Shown here in pieces: positions 1-6,868 of a stretch of 8,917 nucleotides of DNA. The position numbers were made by a program, and so were the translations under genes. Numbering within the stretch: position 1 is the first letter of the stretch; the number at the start of each line of letters is the position of its first letter. The DNA is taken from contig MFJJ01000018.1 of NCBI GenBank assembly GCA_001780895.1, positions 1 through 8,917 on the forward strand. The letters are read 5' to 3'. The DNA comes from Candidatus Gottesmanbacteria bacterium RIFCSPHIGHO2_01_FULL_46_14 (GTDB lineage Bacteria > Patescibacteriota > Microgenomatia > UBA10105 > UBA927). The notes beneath the pieces were generated by a model. That model was not told the origin of the DNA. It saw nothing but the letters and a program-made list of their open reading frames with translations, and ran no database searches.

Positions 1-411
1 CTCGAAAAAATCCATTCACGGATGTTTAGTCAGTATCATCAATTGTATAAAAATTTCAATGAACCACATGAAATAGATAGTCCATCGGGGGCGTTTTATT
101 ATGTTCGGAGAGAAGTATATGAAACTGTTGGGCCACTGGACGAGGATTATTTCATGTATGGAGAAGACCTGGATTGGAGTTACCGGATAAAACAAGCGGG
201 ATGGAAAATATACTTTTATCCGAACGTTACGGTTTTACACAGAAAAAAACAGAGTGGCAGAGCAAGTGCGGATCACGCCCTTCGGGCCAAAACTCAAAAA
301 TATTTTTACGACACTATGAAACTCTTTTACAAAAAACACTATAGACATCGTTACTCTTGGTTTGTGACTGTTCTTGTAGAGTTGGGAATTAAATTACAAG
401 CTCAGCTATAG
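1..411 (+). CDS. Glycosyltransferase family 2, C-terminal part (5' end outside window)
   Basis: The reading frame is open from the first base, so this is the last 136 residues of a longer gene; the ATG at 22 is internal. The visible part matches the end of the catalytic domain of inverting GT-A (GT2) enzymes of the rhamnosyltransferase/mucin-type group. It has a GAFYYVRREVYETVG segment, then LDEDYFMYGEDLDWSYRIK with the acidic ED pair that usually includes the catalytic base, then QAGWKIYFYP and a VLHRKK segment. The lysine/tyrosine-rich tail and a final hydrophobic stretch (WFVTVLVELGI) could touch the membrane. The nucleotide-sugar binding half (DxD) lies upstream of the window. Its likely role is transfer of a sugar from a nucleotide donor to a lipid-linked or surface glycan at the inner membrane face, in line with the downstream genes. 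GC content is about 39%, lower than in the genes to the right. Donor and acceptor cannot be told from this fragment. Confidence 0.88.
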   Translation, partial: LEKIHSRMFSQYHQLYKNFNEPHEIDSPSGAFYYVRREVYETVGPLDEDYFMYGEDLDWSYRIKQAGWKIYFYPNVTVLHRKKQSGRASADHALRAKTQKYFYDTMKLFYKKHYRHRYSWFVTVLVELGIKLQAQL

Positions 412-450
412 AAGGATCGCATCCTTCCATTGGAAGGATGCGATCCTTCT
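410..450. repeat. Nested perfect palindrome (19-bp stem, 3-nt loop) between two glycosyltransferase genes
   Basis: The left arm GAAGGATCGCATCCTTCC (411-428) is the exact reverse complement of GGAAGGATGCGATCCTTC (432-449). One more A-T pair (410/450) extends the stem to 19 bp around the loop ATT. Each arm is itself a small palindrome, GAAGGAT-CGC-ATCCTTC at 411-427 and GAAGGAT-GCG-ATCCTTC at 433-449. The RNA could therefore fold as one long hairpin or two 7-bp hairpins, and the DNA shows two 17-bp dyads whose centres are 22 bp apart. The stem begins inside the stop codon of the GT2 gene and ends 14 bases before the next ATG. No T-tract follows (TGAGAACTTCC), so it is not a standard intrinsic terminator. 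It could be a transcript-processing or attenuating hairpin, a paired operator, or a dispersed repeat copy. Confidence 0.9.
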
Positions 451-464
451 GAGAACTTCCGATT

Positions 465-1487
465 ATGAGGATAGGTATCGACGGCAGACTTATCAATGAA
501 ACTGGAGTCGGACGATATATCCGAAATCTTATTGCCGAACTTGCCCAAACAGATAAGAAGAACAACTATATCGTATTTGTTGGTGAGGAGTGGAAACCAC
601 CAAACGAGCGATGGGAAATCCGTAAAGTGGATATTCCTTGGCATAGTGTGGCAGAACAAGTCGAACTGCCAGTAATTTTTGCGAGGGAGCATCTTGATTT
701 GTTGCACATTCCGTACTTCACGATACCGATTTTTTATCCTGGGAAATTTATCGTCACGATGCACGATCTTACGATTCTACATTTCCCCACTGGGAAAGCT
801 ACTAAACTACCGTTACCTCTCTATTGGGCAAAAGTTTTGGCCTATCGCGCGATACTGGAAATTGGGCTTCATAGAGCCGCGCACATAATTTCCGTTTCTC
901 ATGCAACGCGTGAAGAACTTATGGATCATTTTGCCCTTGATGAACGAAAAATTTCGGTTATTTATGAAGGTGTGCGACAAAGCAAAAGTAATGCTCGCTT
1001 AATAAAAGAGCCGTATTTTCTCTATGTTGGAAACGCGTATCCGCATAAGAATCTCGAAACGCTTTTGCGTGCAATCGGAACCAATCATCTTGTTCTTGTT
1101 GGTAAAGAGGACCTTTTCTACAAACGACTGGCTCGGTCAAATAACGTTATCTTTTTTGGTCAAGCCAGTGACGAACAGTTAGCGAGTTTGTATACACATG
1201 CGACTGCGCTTGTATTTCCGTCACTTATGGAAGGATTTGGATTGCCTGCGCTTGAAGCAGCTGTTCATGGAGCGCCGATCATTTGCTCCGACATTCCAGC
1301 GTTCCGAGAAATTCTAGGATCGCTTGGAAATTACTTTAATCCCCACGATGTCTCGGCTCTGCGTTGGCTATTAATCCACCCCGAAAAATTGAAAAAACCT
1401 ACAAAACAAGACCAACAAGAACTTCTCAAGCGCTTCTCCTGGCGCCAAATGGCAGGAGAAACGCTCCGTTTATACGAACGGGTATGA
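465..1487 (+). CDS. GT4 family glycosyltransferase (mannosyltransferase-like), GT-B fold
   Basis: This 340-residue protein starts MRIGIDGRLINETGVGRYI, a typical beginning for GT4 (RfaG/mannosyltransferase B-like) enzymes: beta strand 1 followed by the glycine-rich GVGRY acceptor-side loop. The middle carries MHDLTILHFP and IISVSHATREEL, also usual in this family. The donor-binding half has YVGNAYPHKNLETLL (P193, H194, K195, N196) and ends with the E-x7-E motif EGFGLPALE (E256 and E264), which contacts the nucleotide and sugar. It is a soluble or membrane-peripheral retaining transferase. GDP-mannose is a reasonable donor because a ManC gene lies two genes downstream, but this is inferred. The length is slightly short but complete. 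The ATG at 465 fits the family N-terminus although no Shine-Dalgarno is visible, and the palindrome ends just upstream. Its TGA stop overlaps the next ATG as ATGA. Confidence 0.92.
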   Translation: MRIGIDGRLINETGVGRYIRNLIAELAQTDKKNNYIVFVGEEWKPPNERWEIRKVDIPWHSVAEQVELPVIFAREHLDLLHIPYFTIPIFYPGKFIVTMHDLTILHFPTGKATKLPLPLYWAKVLAYRAILEIGLHRAAHIISVSHATREELMDHFALDERKISVIYEGVRQSKSNARLIKEPYFLYVGNAYPHKNLETLLRAIGTNHLVLVGKEDLFYKRLARSNNVIFFGQASDEQLASLYTHATALVFPSLMEGFGLPALEAAVHGAPIICSDIPAFREILGSLGNYFNPHDVSALRWLLIHPEKLKKPTKQDQQELLKRFSWRQMAGETLRLYERV

Positions 1488-2557
1488 AAGTTGCCCTTGT
1501 CTACGATCGCGTTAATAAGTGGGGTGGGGCGGAGCGGGTGCTTCTTGCCCTTCACGAGATCTGGCCCGATGCACCCCTTTACACAGCTGTTTACGATCCC
1601 GCTCGCGCTCCATGGGCAAACGTTTTTGACGTGCGACCCTCTTTTTTACAGCATTTTCCGTTCGCCAAATCCCATCACGAGCTCTATCCGTGGCTTACCC
1701 AAATGGCATTTGAGTTTTTCTCATTTGACGGCTACGACGTAGTTATTTCAGTAACGAGTGCAGAAGCAAAGTCCATAATAACCAAGCCAAATACTCTTCA
1801 CGTGTGCTATTGTCTAACTCCAACTCGATACCTATGGAGCGGATATGAGATATATCAGGAAACGGCGAGGGGATTTATAAAGACCATTCATAAGTGGATG
1901 ACACCGAGACTACGTACGTGGGATTTGGTCGCAAGCAGTAGGCCTGACTATTACATCGCGATATCCAATAGAGTAAAAGATAGGATTGAGAAATACTACA
2001 AAAGGACGGTTGTAAAGGTTATTTATCCCCCCGTTAACACTCAAGGCCGAGCCTTGGGAAAAGGCAATTATTTTCTCGTTGTGTCGAGATTAGTTGGTTA
2101 TAAACGGATAGATGCTATAATACGTGCTTTTGGTGCGCTCAAGCTTCCTCTGGTCATCATCGGGCAGGGACATGCAGAAGGAGAATTACGAGCGATGGCC
2201 GGAGAAAATGTTCGATTTGTGACTCGTCATTTGACAGACGAAGAGCTTGCTACCTATTATGGAGATTGTCGGGCATTGGTAACACTAGCAGACGAAGACT
2301 TTGGTATTTCGACGGCAGAGGCTTTGTCAGCTGGTAAACCGGTGATCGGATTTTGGCGGAGTGGAACGGCTGAAATTGTACAAGACAACGTCACCGGATG
2401 CCTTATTAAAGAGCAGACGCCGGAAGCACTCATGCAAGCAGTACAGAAGCTAAAAGCTTTTGATCCAAAGGTAATTGCTCAATCGGTTAGGCGTTTTGAT
2501 ACATACCTATTTAAACAAACTATGAAACGAGAAATTGAACGCCTCGCATCACTATGA
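1484..2557 (+). CDS. GT4 family glycosyltransferase, WbaZ-like
   Basis: This is a 357-residue GT-B glycosyltransferase. The start at 1484 is chosen because MKVALVYDRVNKWGGAERVL is the classic GT4 N-terminus (GGAE loop) and the ATG overlaps the previous stop as ATGA. The frame stays open upstream to 1364, but that 40-residue extension lies inside the preceding gene and has no family character. HVCYCLTPTRYLWSGYE matches the cysteine/TPxRYLW segment known from WbaZ-type O-antigen mannosyltransferases. The C-terminal half has VVSRLVGYKRIDAIIRAF, then the E-x7-E motif EDFGISTAE (E271 and E279), then SAGKPVIGFWRSGTAEIV. It probably adds mannose from GDP-mannose to a lipid-linked oligosaccharide on the cytoplasmic face. 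The donor is inferred from the family and the adjacent manC, and the linkage is unknown. The stop overlaps the manC start as ATGA, so the two are probably translated together. Confidence 0.92.
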   Translation: MKVALVYDRVNKWGGAERVLLALHEIWPDAPLYTAVYDPARAPWANVFDVRPSFLQHFPFAKSHHELYPWLTQMAFEFFSFDGYDVVISVTSAEAKSIITKPNTLHVCYCLTPTRYLWSGYEIYQETARGFIKTIHKWMTPRLRTWDLVASSRPDYYIAISNRVKDRIEKYYKRTVVKVIYPPVNTQGRALGKGNYFLVVSRLVGYKRIDAIIRAFGALKLPLVIIGQGHAEGELRAMAGENVRFVTRHLTDEELATYYGDCRALVTLADEDFGISTAEALSAGKPVIGFWRSGTAEIVQDNVTGCLIKEQTPEALMQAVQKLKAFDPKVIAQSVRRFDTYLFKQTMKREIERLASL

Positions 2558-3636
2558 AAGCAATAATATTTGCCGGAGGGGTAGGAACGAGATTATGGCC
2601 GCTGTCGCGGAAAAAATCTCCCAAGCAATTTGAAAAAATCGTTGGAAATAAATCGACGCTGCAGCTTGCCGCTGAGCGACTTGCCCCTGATTTCTCCTGG
2701 AAAGATATCTACATCTCGACCGATGCGTCCTATGTGCAGATGGTACAGCAGCAGCTGACTCATGTTCCCTCCAACCAAGTCATCGGAGAGCCCCAGATGC
2801 GTGACGTGGGTCCTGCAGTAGGACTTATAACCGGTATTCTTATGCAAGATCACCCCGACGAACCGATGGTAATTCTTTGGAGTGACCACCTCGTTAAGAA
2901 CGATACCCTATTTCGAAAAATTTTGTTAACAGCAGGTGACCTCGTTAAACAAGACCCGGAACGGATCATTTTTGTATCGCAAAAACCCCGTTTTGCGAGT
3001 GAAAATCTGGGTTGGATACAGTATGGAGACGAAGCAGTAAATAAAAACTCTATCTCTTTTCATTCATTTGTTGACTTCCAGTATCGTCCCGACGCAAAAA
3101 CCGCGAAGCGCTATTTCGAAAGCGGTCATCACGCCTGGAATCTGGGATATTTTGTCACCTCACCGAAATTTTTATGGAAACAATACCAACTCCATGCGCC
3201 GAATGTTTACCAGGGCCTTTCACGTATTTGTCAAGCGTGGCGGACCGGTGAATATGAGCGGATACTCGCCGAAGTGTATCCGGCACTGGAGAAAATTAGT
3301 TTTGATAACGCGATTTTGGAGAAACTCAATCCAGCCGACGCCTTAGTGGTTTCAGAAAATATTGAGTGGAGTGATATCGGTGCCTGGGAAGCACTGAAGG
3401 AAGCCCTGCAGGAGGCCGATGATAAAAACGTCACCCAAGGCAAAGTATTTACCCACGATACCCAAGATAGCTTGGTTTATAATTATACCGACCAGCTGGT
3501 CGTGACCATTGATCTCGACGATATGCTCGTCGTCAACACGGGAGACGTGACGCTTGTATGCAAAAAATCCTCGGTCCCCAAGATAAAAAAACTCGTCGAA
3601 AGCTTTGCTGGAACGGAGAATGACCATCTCACATAA
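2554..3636 (+). CDS. manC: Mannose-1-phosphate guanylyltransferase (GDP-mannose pyrophosphorylase), divergent
   Basis: The protein has 360 residues, the usual length of a single-domain enzyme without the isomerase domain of long ManC/AlgA proteins. It would make GDP-mannose and pyrophosphate from mannose-1-phosphate and GTP in the cytoplasm. Residues 5-26 hold the nucleotidyltransferase signature FAGGVGTRLWPLSRKKSPKQF. SDH (110-112) stands where other members have the metal-binding A/S-D-H. WNLG (196-199) matches the usual WNSG, and NIEWSDIGAWEAL matches the conserved C-terminal D-x-G-x-W element. Some normally firm positions differ. The T-G-Y-G-Y-I loop reads SENLGWIQYG (149-158), and the sugar-phosphate-binding F-V-E-K-P reads FQYRP (175-179), with Arg for the key Lys. 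Overall similarity still supports GDP-mannose synthesis, but a related substrate is possible. It overlaps the upstream GT4 by four bases. Phosphomannomutase and mannose-6-phosphate isomerase genes are not in the window. Confidence 0.85.
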   Translation: MKAIIFAGGVGTRLWPLSRKKSPKQFEKIVGNKSTLQLAAERLAPDFSWKDIYISTDASYVQMVQQQLTHVPSNQVIGEPQMRDVGPAVGLITGILMQDHPDEPMVILWSDHLVKNDTLFRKILLTAGDLVKQDPERIIFVSQKPRFASENLGWIQYGDEAVNKNSISFHSFVDFQYRPDAKTAKRYFESGHHAWNLGYFVTSPKFLWKQYQLHAPNVYQGLSRICQAWRTGEYERILAEVYPALEKISFDNAILEKLNPADALVVSENIEWSDIGAWEALKEALQEADDKNVTQGKVFTHDTQDSLVYNYTDQLVVTIDLDDMLVVNTGDVTLVCKKSSVPKIKKLVESFAGTENDHLT

Positions 3637-3644
3637 CAATTACA

Positions 3645-4283
3645 ATGGAATATTCATTATTCAAACGATTCATCGACATAGTGGGCAGTACGATACTCGG
3701 TCTATTTTTTTTACCTATCGCTCTTGTTACCTGTGTCGCAATTAAGTTCGATTCTCCCGGACCAGTATTAGCCGATACTCCCCAGCGAGTAGGAAAAAAC
3801 GGTAAGCTATTCAAGCTCTACAAGTTTCGTTCCATGGTTATTAACGCGCACAAGCGGCTTCGTACCGATCCCAAGCTTGCCGGACTGTACTCACAATACA
3901 AGAAAAATAGTTACAAACTGAAAGAGGATCCCAGGGTAACGAGCGCGGGGCGATTTATACGAAAACATTCACTTGATGAAATACCGCAACTTCTCAACGT
4001 TTTGAAAGGAGAGATGAGTTTGGTGGGCCCGCGTCCTTATTATCCCGATGAGCTTACTGAACAACAAAGGAAGTATCCGATGACCCGTGAGCTCGTCAAA
4101 GAAGTGTTGTCAGCCAAGCCCGGTATCACAGGTCACTGGCAAGTATCGGGGCGAAGCGAAGTAAATTTTGATAAGCGGATTAAAATGGATGCCGATTATG
4201 TGCGAAAGCGATCGATTCTTATGGATTTTTCCATTCTTGCTAAAAGCCCTTGGGCAATGATTTCAGGAAAAGGAGCTGTGTAG
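3645..4283 (+). CDS. Undecaprenyl-phosphate sugar-1-phosphate transferase, small monotopic PGT
   Basis: This 212-residue bacterial sugar transferase (PF02397 type) is the minimal catalytic unit without the multi-spanning N-terminal domain of WcaJ/WbaP. An N-terminal hydrophobic helix (about residues 9-33) contains a proline (P24), where monotopic enzymes such as PglC bend the helix back as a re-entrant loop. The family motifs follow: KFDSPGPV (34-41), KLYKFRSM (57-64), DPRVTSAGRFIRKHSLDE (95-112) with the catalytic Asp-Glu pair D111-E112, GEMSLVGPRP (122-131) and KPGITGHWQVSGRS (158-171). It would transfer a sugar-1-phosphate from a nucleotide sugar to undecaprenyl phosphate, the first membrane step of polysaccharide or glycan assembly. 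The sugar cannot be told from sequence. It starts 8 bases after manC with no clear Shine-Dalgarno (AACAATTACA before the ATG), so expression probably depends on the upstream transcript. Confidence 0.93.
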   Translation: MEYSLFKRFIDIVGSTILGLFFLPIALVTCVAIKFDSPGPVLADTPQRVGKNGKLFKLYKFRSMVINAHKRLRTDPKLAGLYSQYKKNSYKLKEDPRVTSAGRFIRKHSLDEIPQLLNVLKGEMSLVGPRPYYPDELTEQQRKYPMTRELVKEVLSAKPGITGHWQVSGRSEVNFDKRIKMDADYVRKRSILMDFSILAKSPWAMISGKGAV

Positions 4284-4323
4284 TTGACAACGGGTATCGA
4301 TCCCAAGGAAAATAGATGAGTCT
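4284..4323 (+). promoter_or_regulatory. Possible weak promoter and ribosome site before the DUF4012 gene
   Basis: This 40-base gap contains an exact TTGACA (4284-4289) right after the stop codon of the sugar-phosphate transferase. A poor -10 match, GAAAAT (4308-4313, 4 of 6), lies 18 bases downstream. If used, transcription would begin near 4320, only a few bases before the ATG at 4324. The AAGGA at 4305-4309 could be a Shine-Dalgarno, but its spacing to the ATG is long (14 bases). A consensus -35 alone can occur by chance, so this is only a candidate. The DUF4012 gene may simply be read through from the glycan operon. Confidence 0.25.
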
Positions 4324-6312
4324 ATGACTGATTCTCTGAAGAAAATCGATTTAAATTCTGCGGTCCCAACTATTTCACTTCCCATGAAAAAGAAGACGAT
4401 TTCCTGGAAAAAAGCAGCACTTCCACTAGGTATTATTGTTGGCCTTTTTATCATTTTGGGCATTATGCTCTTGCCGCTCGGCGGAGTTATCGCGAAAGCG
4501 CGTGTCGTGGCGACAAATGCGCAAGGAGTTGTCGATGCATTTAAAACTCAGGATCTCGCTGCAGCAAAAGGTCGTCTCCAAACGACCAAAAAGGCCATGG
4601 AAGAACTCAGGAGTGAATATGGAAAACTCAAACCACTTTCTTTTGTACCGGTTTTAGGTAGCTATATTCGCGACGGGGAGCATGGGGTTAATGCGGGACT
4701 TTCTGCTGTCTTAGCCGGCGAGAAGGCTATTGAAGCGCTCGAGCCCAACGCTGACCTTTTGGGACTTTCAGGCAAGAGTCGATTTGTGGAAGGTTCTGCT
4801 GACGAGCGGATTCAAACTGCAGTCAAAACCATGAGCGCACTGACTCCCAAGATTAATGAAATGGCCGTTCATGTCGACGCGATGCGCAAGGAACTATCTT
4901 ATATCGATCCGGCTCGCTATCCAACACAGATCGGCAAGACCGTTATCCGAGACAAAATTGCAAGCGCCAAAGCTGTCATCGAAAACGCTGCTAACCTGTT
5001 TGTAAACGCACAGCCACTCCTTATTAATCTTCCGCAGATGTTGGGTGAGCCAAACGATAAAACATATCTTATTTTGTTTCAAAATGATAAGGAGTTGCGT
5101 CCTACCGGCGGATTTATGACCGCCTATGCAATATTCCGGATAAGCCGGGGAAAAATGGTGCTCGTCAAATCTGATGATATTTATTCACTCGACAACGCGC
5201 TCCGTACAAAATTTCCTGCCCCGCGGGAAATTACGACATTCCACAAGGGAGTCTATAACCTCAATCTTCGCGATTCCAACCTGTCGCCGGACTTTAAGCT
5301 CTCCATGCAGCAATTTGAGGATATTTATCAAAACGTAAGCGGTCGTGAGTCGATTGATGGGATTTGGGCAGTCGATACCCATGTGCTCGTAGAAGCGCTT
5401 CGGATTTTAGGACCAATCACCCTCTATGATGCCGATTTTAAGAAAGAGCGCGTGTTCAGCGCGGATATTGATAAGCGGTGTGATTGCCCCAGAGCAATCT
5501 ATGAACTTGAAGATTCCTCCACTCGACCGGTAGGGTATGTTCGTGCCGATCGGAAGGCGCTCTTGGGAGACCTTTTGCAACAAACTGTCCAAAAGGCGCT
5601 CGGTGTGTCTCCCTCTCAGTACTGGGGTAAGCTCTTCCAGATGTTGCTTTCTGAGGTTAACCAAAAACATGTTCTGGCCTATTTTCATGATGGCAATGCC
5701 CAAAAGGGTGCCGAGAGCTTTAATCTTGCCGGCCGAATTATGACTGCCTCGGAGACGGCAACGCTATTTTCCTATAAAGAAGGAGGCGGATGGGATTACC
5801 TGCATATAAACAACAGCAATATGGCTGGAGCCAAATCCAATATGTTTACTTCAGAGAAAGTGACGAAAGATACAACGATAACCGGCGATACCATCACGAC
5901 GAAACTTGCCCTTGAGTATAAAAATCCGTATCCGGGAAGTGATTGCGGTTTGGAATCGGGTGGACTCTGTCTGAATGCACCGCTTCGGAATTGGGTCCGT
6001 GTTTATGTACCCGCCGGCAGTAAACTGTCCGAATCCAAAGGATCGCAATCACCCAACGACGGAAAACCGGTAGACATGACCGCCTATGCATCTCTGGACA
6101 AAACCGTTTTTGAAGGATTTTTGATTGTCAATCCGTTGGGAACTGCGCGACTTGATATTACCTATACGTCGCCTGTGAAGATATCAGACGGCAAGTATCG
6201 ACTGCTTATCCAGAAACAGCCGGGAACCGACGCTGATGAATATCTCCTCAAGCTCGGCGGGCGCGACCGCAAGAAATGGGTGCTTGAAACGGATACGGAA
6301 GTAGTACTGTAA
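4324..6312 (+). CDS. DUF4012 family membrane-anchored extracytoplasmic protein
   Basis: The protein has 662 residues. The N-terminus is a short lysine-rich cytoplasmic tail (KKK and WKK at 22-30), followed by one membrane helix (about 32-55, ALPLGIIVGLFIILGIMLL) and then a large domain expected outside the membrane. Residues about 60-230 look helical, perhaps coiled coil. DUF4012 hallmarks follow: YLILFQNDKELRPTGGFM (248-265), IDGIWAVD (344-351) leading to LGP (362-364), YFHDGNAQKG (453-462) and GGWDYLHINNSNMAGAKSN (488-506). A beta-rich C-terminal part contains LRNWVRVYVPAGSKL. The family has no established function that I know of, but is common in Patescibacteria and Actinobacteria and often sits near glycan genes, as here. 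The RPTGGF and ID...LGP segments resemble the pattern of LCP glycan ligases (see findings), so a surface-glycan role is a reasonable inference. The ATG at 4324 is preferred over 4384 because the charged tail fits a signal anchor. The stop shares one base with recO. Confidence 0.9.
   Translation: MTDSLKKIDLNSAVPTISLPMKKKTISWKKAALPLGIIVGLFIILGIMLLPLGGVIAKARVVATNAQGVVDAFKTQDLAAAKGRLQTTKKAMEELRSEYGKLKPLSFVPVLGSYIRDGEHGVNAGLSAVLAGEKAIEALEPNADLLGLSGKSRFVEGSADERIQTAVKTMSALTPKINEMAVHVDAMRKELSYIDPARYPTQIGKTVIRDKIASAKAVIENAANLFVNAQPLLINLPQMLGEPNDKTYLILFQNDKELRPTGGFMTAYAIFRISRGKMVLVKSDDIYSLDNALRTKFPAPREITTFHKGVYNLNLRDSNLSPDFKLSMQQFEDIYQNVSGRESIDGIWAVDTHVLVEALRILGPITLYDADFKKERVFSADIDKRCDCPRAIYELEDSSTRPVGYVRADRKALLGDLLQQTVQKALGVSPSQYWGKLFQMLLSEVNQKHVLAYFHDGNAQKGAESFNLAGRIMTASETATLFSYKEGGGWDYLHINNSNMAGAKSNMFTSEKVTKDTTITGDTITTKLALEYKNPYPGSDCGLESGGLCLNAPLRNWVRVYVPAGSKLSESKGSQSPNDGKPVDMTAYASLDKTVFEGFLIVNPLGTARLDITYTSPVKISDGKYRLLIQKQPGTDADEYLLKLGGRDRKKWVLETDTEVVL
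6297..6301 (+). promoter_or_regulatory. Shine-Dalgarno-like GGAAG for recO
   Basis: GGAAG lies 10 bases before the ATG at 6312 and 13 before the alternative ATG at 6315, inside the end of the DUF4012 gene. It is the most convincing ribosome site in the window, where most other starts have none, and its spacing slightly favours the first ATG. Confidence 0.4.
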
Positions 6313-6866
6313 TGATGTCTCCAAGAATCTACAGGGTCGAGGCAATAATCCTCAAACGAAAAAACGTCGGCGAAGCAGATCGGATCCTGACCGTATTTTC
6401 TAAACAGTACGGGAAACTTCGGTTGATCGCAAAAGGCATTCGAAAGATCACGAGTCACCGGGCACCGCATCTGGAAATCTTTAGTCGGGTCGAGATGATG
6501 ATCCATCGTGGGAAAACACTTGATATTGTCACAGAGGCTCAAACACTTGACGGATTTTACCAGTTGCGGAACAATTTAGCTCTCGTCAATGGATGTTATT
6601 ACCATTGCGAGCTCGTGGATGTATTGTTGCCTGAAAAACAGGAGCACCGCGATGTATACGAACTGTATGCACGGTCTCTGGCGGCATTTAATACACAGGA
6701 AGGTATGGATATAACCGGCAGTTGTGAGCAGTTTGCGCTTGCCCTCCTTCGCATGCTCGGATTTTTACCCCAAACGCGGGAGTTATCTTCGGTCCAGATA
6801 CAGCCGTTCATCGAGAGCATCTCCGAGCGCCATATGAGAACATACCACTTTTTGAAGCAGGACTAA
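6312..6866 (+). CDS. recO: DNA repair protein RecO, short form
   Basis: This 184-residue RecO acts in the RecFOR pathway of recombinational repair, where it binds single-stranded DNA and SSB and helps load RecA. The N-terminal OB-fold is clear: YRVEAIILKRKNVGEADRIL (7-26), then VFSKQYGKLRLIAKGIRK (28-45), the most conserved RecO stretch. A helical domain follows, with LLRMLGFLPQ (145-154) matching the usual LLRLLGYLP. In typical RecO proteins (about 240 residues) a CxxC...CxxC zinc-finger segment comes next. Here it is missing, and the chain goes directly to IQPFIESISERHMRTYHFL, which looks like the usual C-terminal helix. This is therefore an internal shortening rather than a frameshift. The start ATG shares a base with the DUF4012 stop (TAATGATG), and the second ATG at 6315 is equally possible. 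The overlap implies co-transcription with the glycan genes upstream. Confidence 0.9.
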   Translation: MMSPRIYRVEAIILKRKNVGEADRILTVFSKQYGKLRLIAKGIRKITSHRAPHLEIFSRVEMMIHRGKTLDIVTEAQTLDGFYQLRNNLALVNGCYYHCELVDVLLPEKQEHRDVYELYARSLAAFNTQEGMDITGSCEQFALALLRMLGFLPQTRELSSVQIQPFIESISERHMRTYHFLKQD

Positions 6867-6868
6867 TC

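Noticed and set aside
410..450. Reading the palindrome as a standard intrinsic terminator
   Set aside because: The stem is long enough, but no run of T follows on either strand: TGAGAACTTCC on the plus side, and TAGCTGAGC on the minus side.
402..764. Minus-strand open frame of 120 codons across the palindrome
   Set aside because: It covers the palindrome and the start of a clear GT4 gene, and its translation shows no recognisable domain.
1364..1483. Longer N-terminus for the second GT4 gene
   Set aside because: The extra 40 residues lie inside the first GT4 gene and carry no family features. The ATG at 1484 gives the standard GT4 start and an ATGA overlap.
1485..2557. Alternative genetic code with TGA read as glycine or tryptophan
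   Set aside because: The TGA codons at 1485 and 2555 end proteins at normal family lengths and overlap the next start, so TGA is a stop here.
6162..6542. Minus-strand open frame of 126 codons across the DUF4012/recO junction
   Set aside because: It overlaps two recognisable plus-strand genes, and its translation is serine/arginine-rich without motifs.
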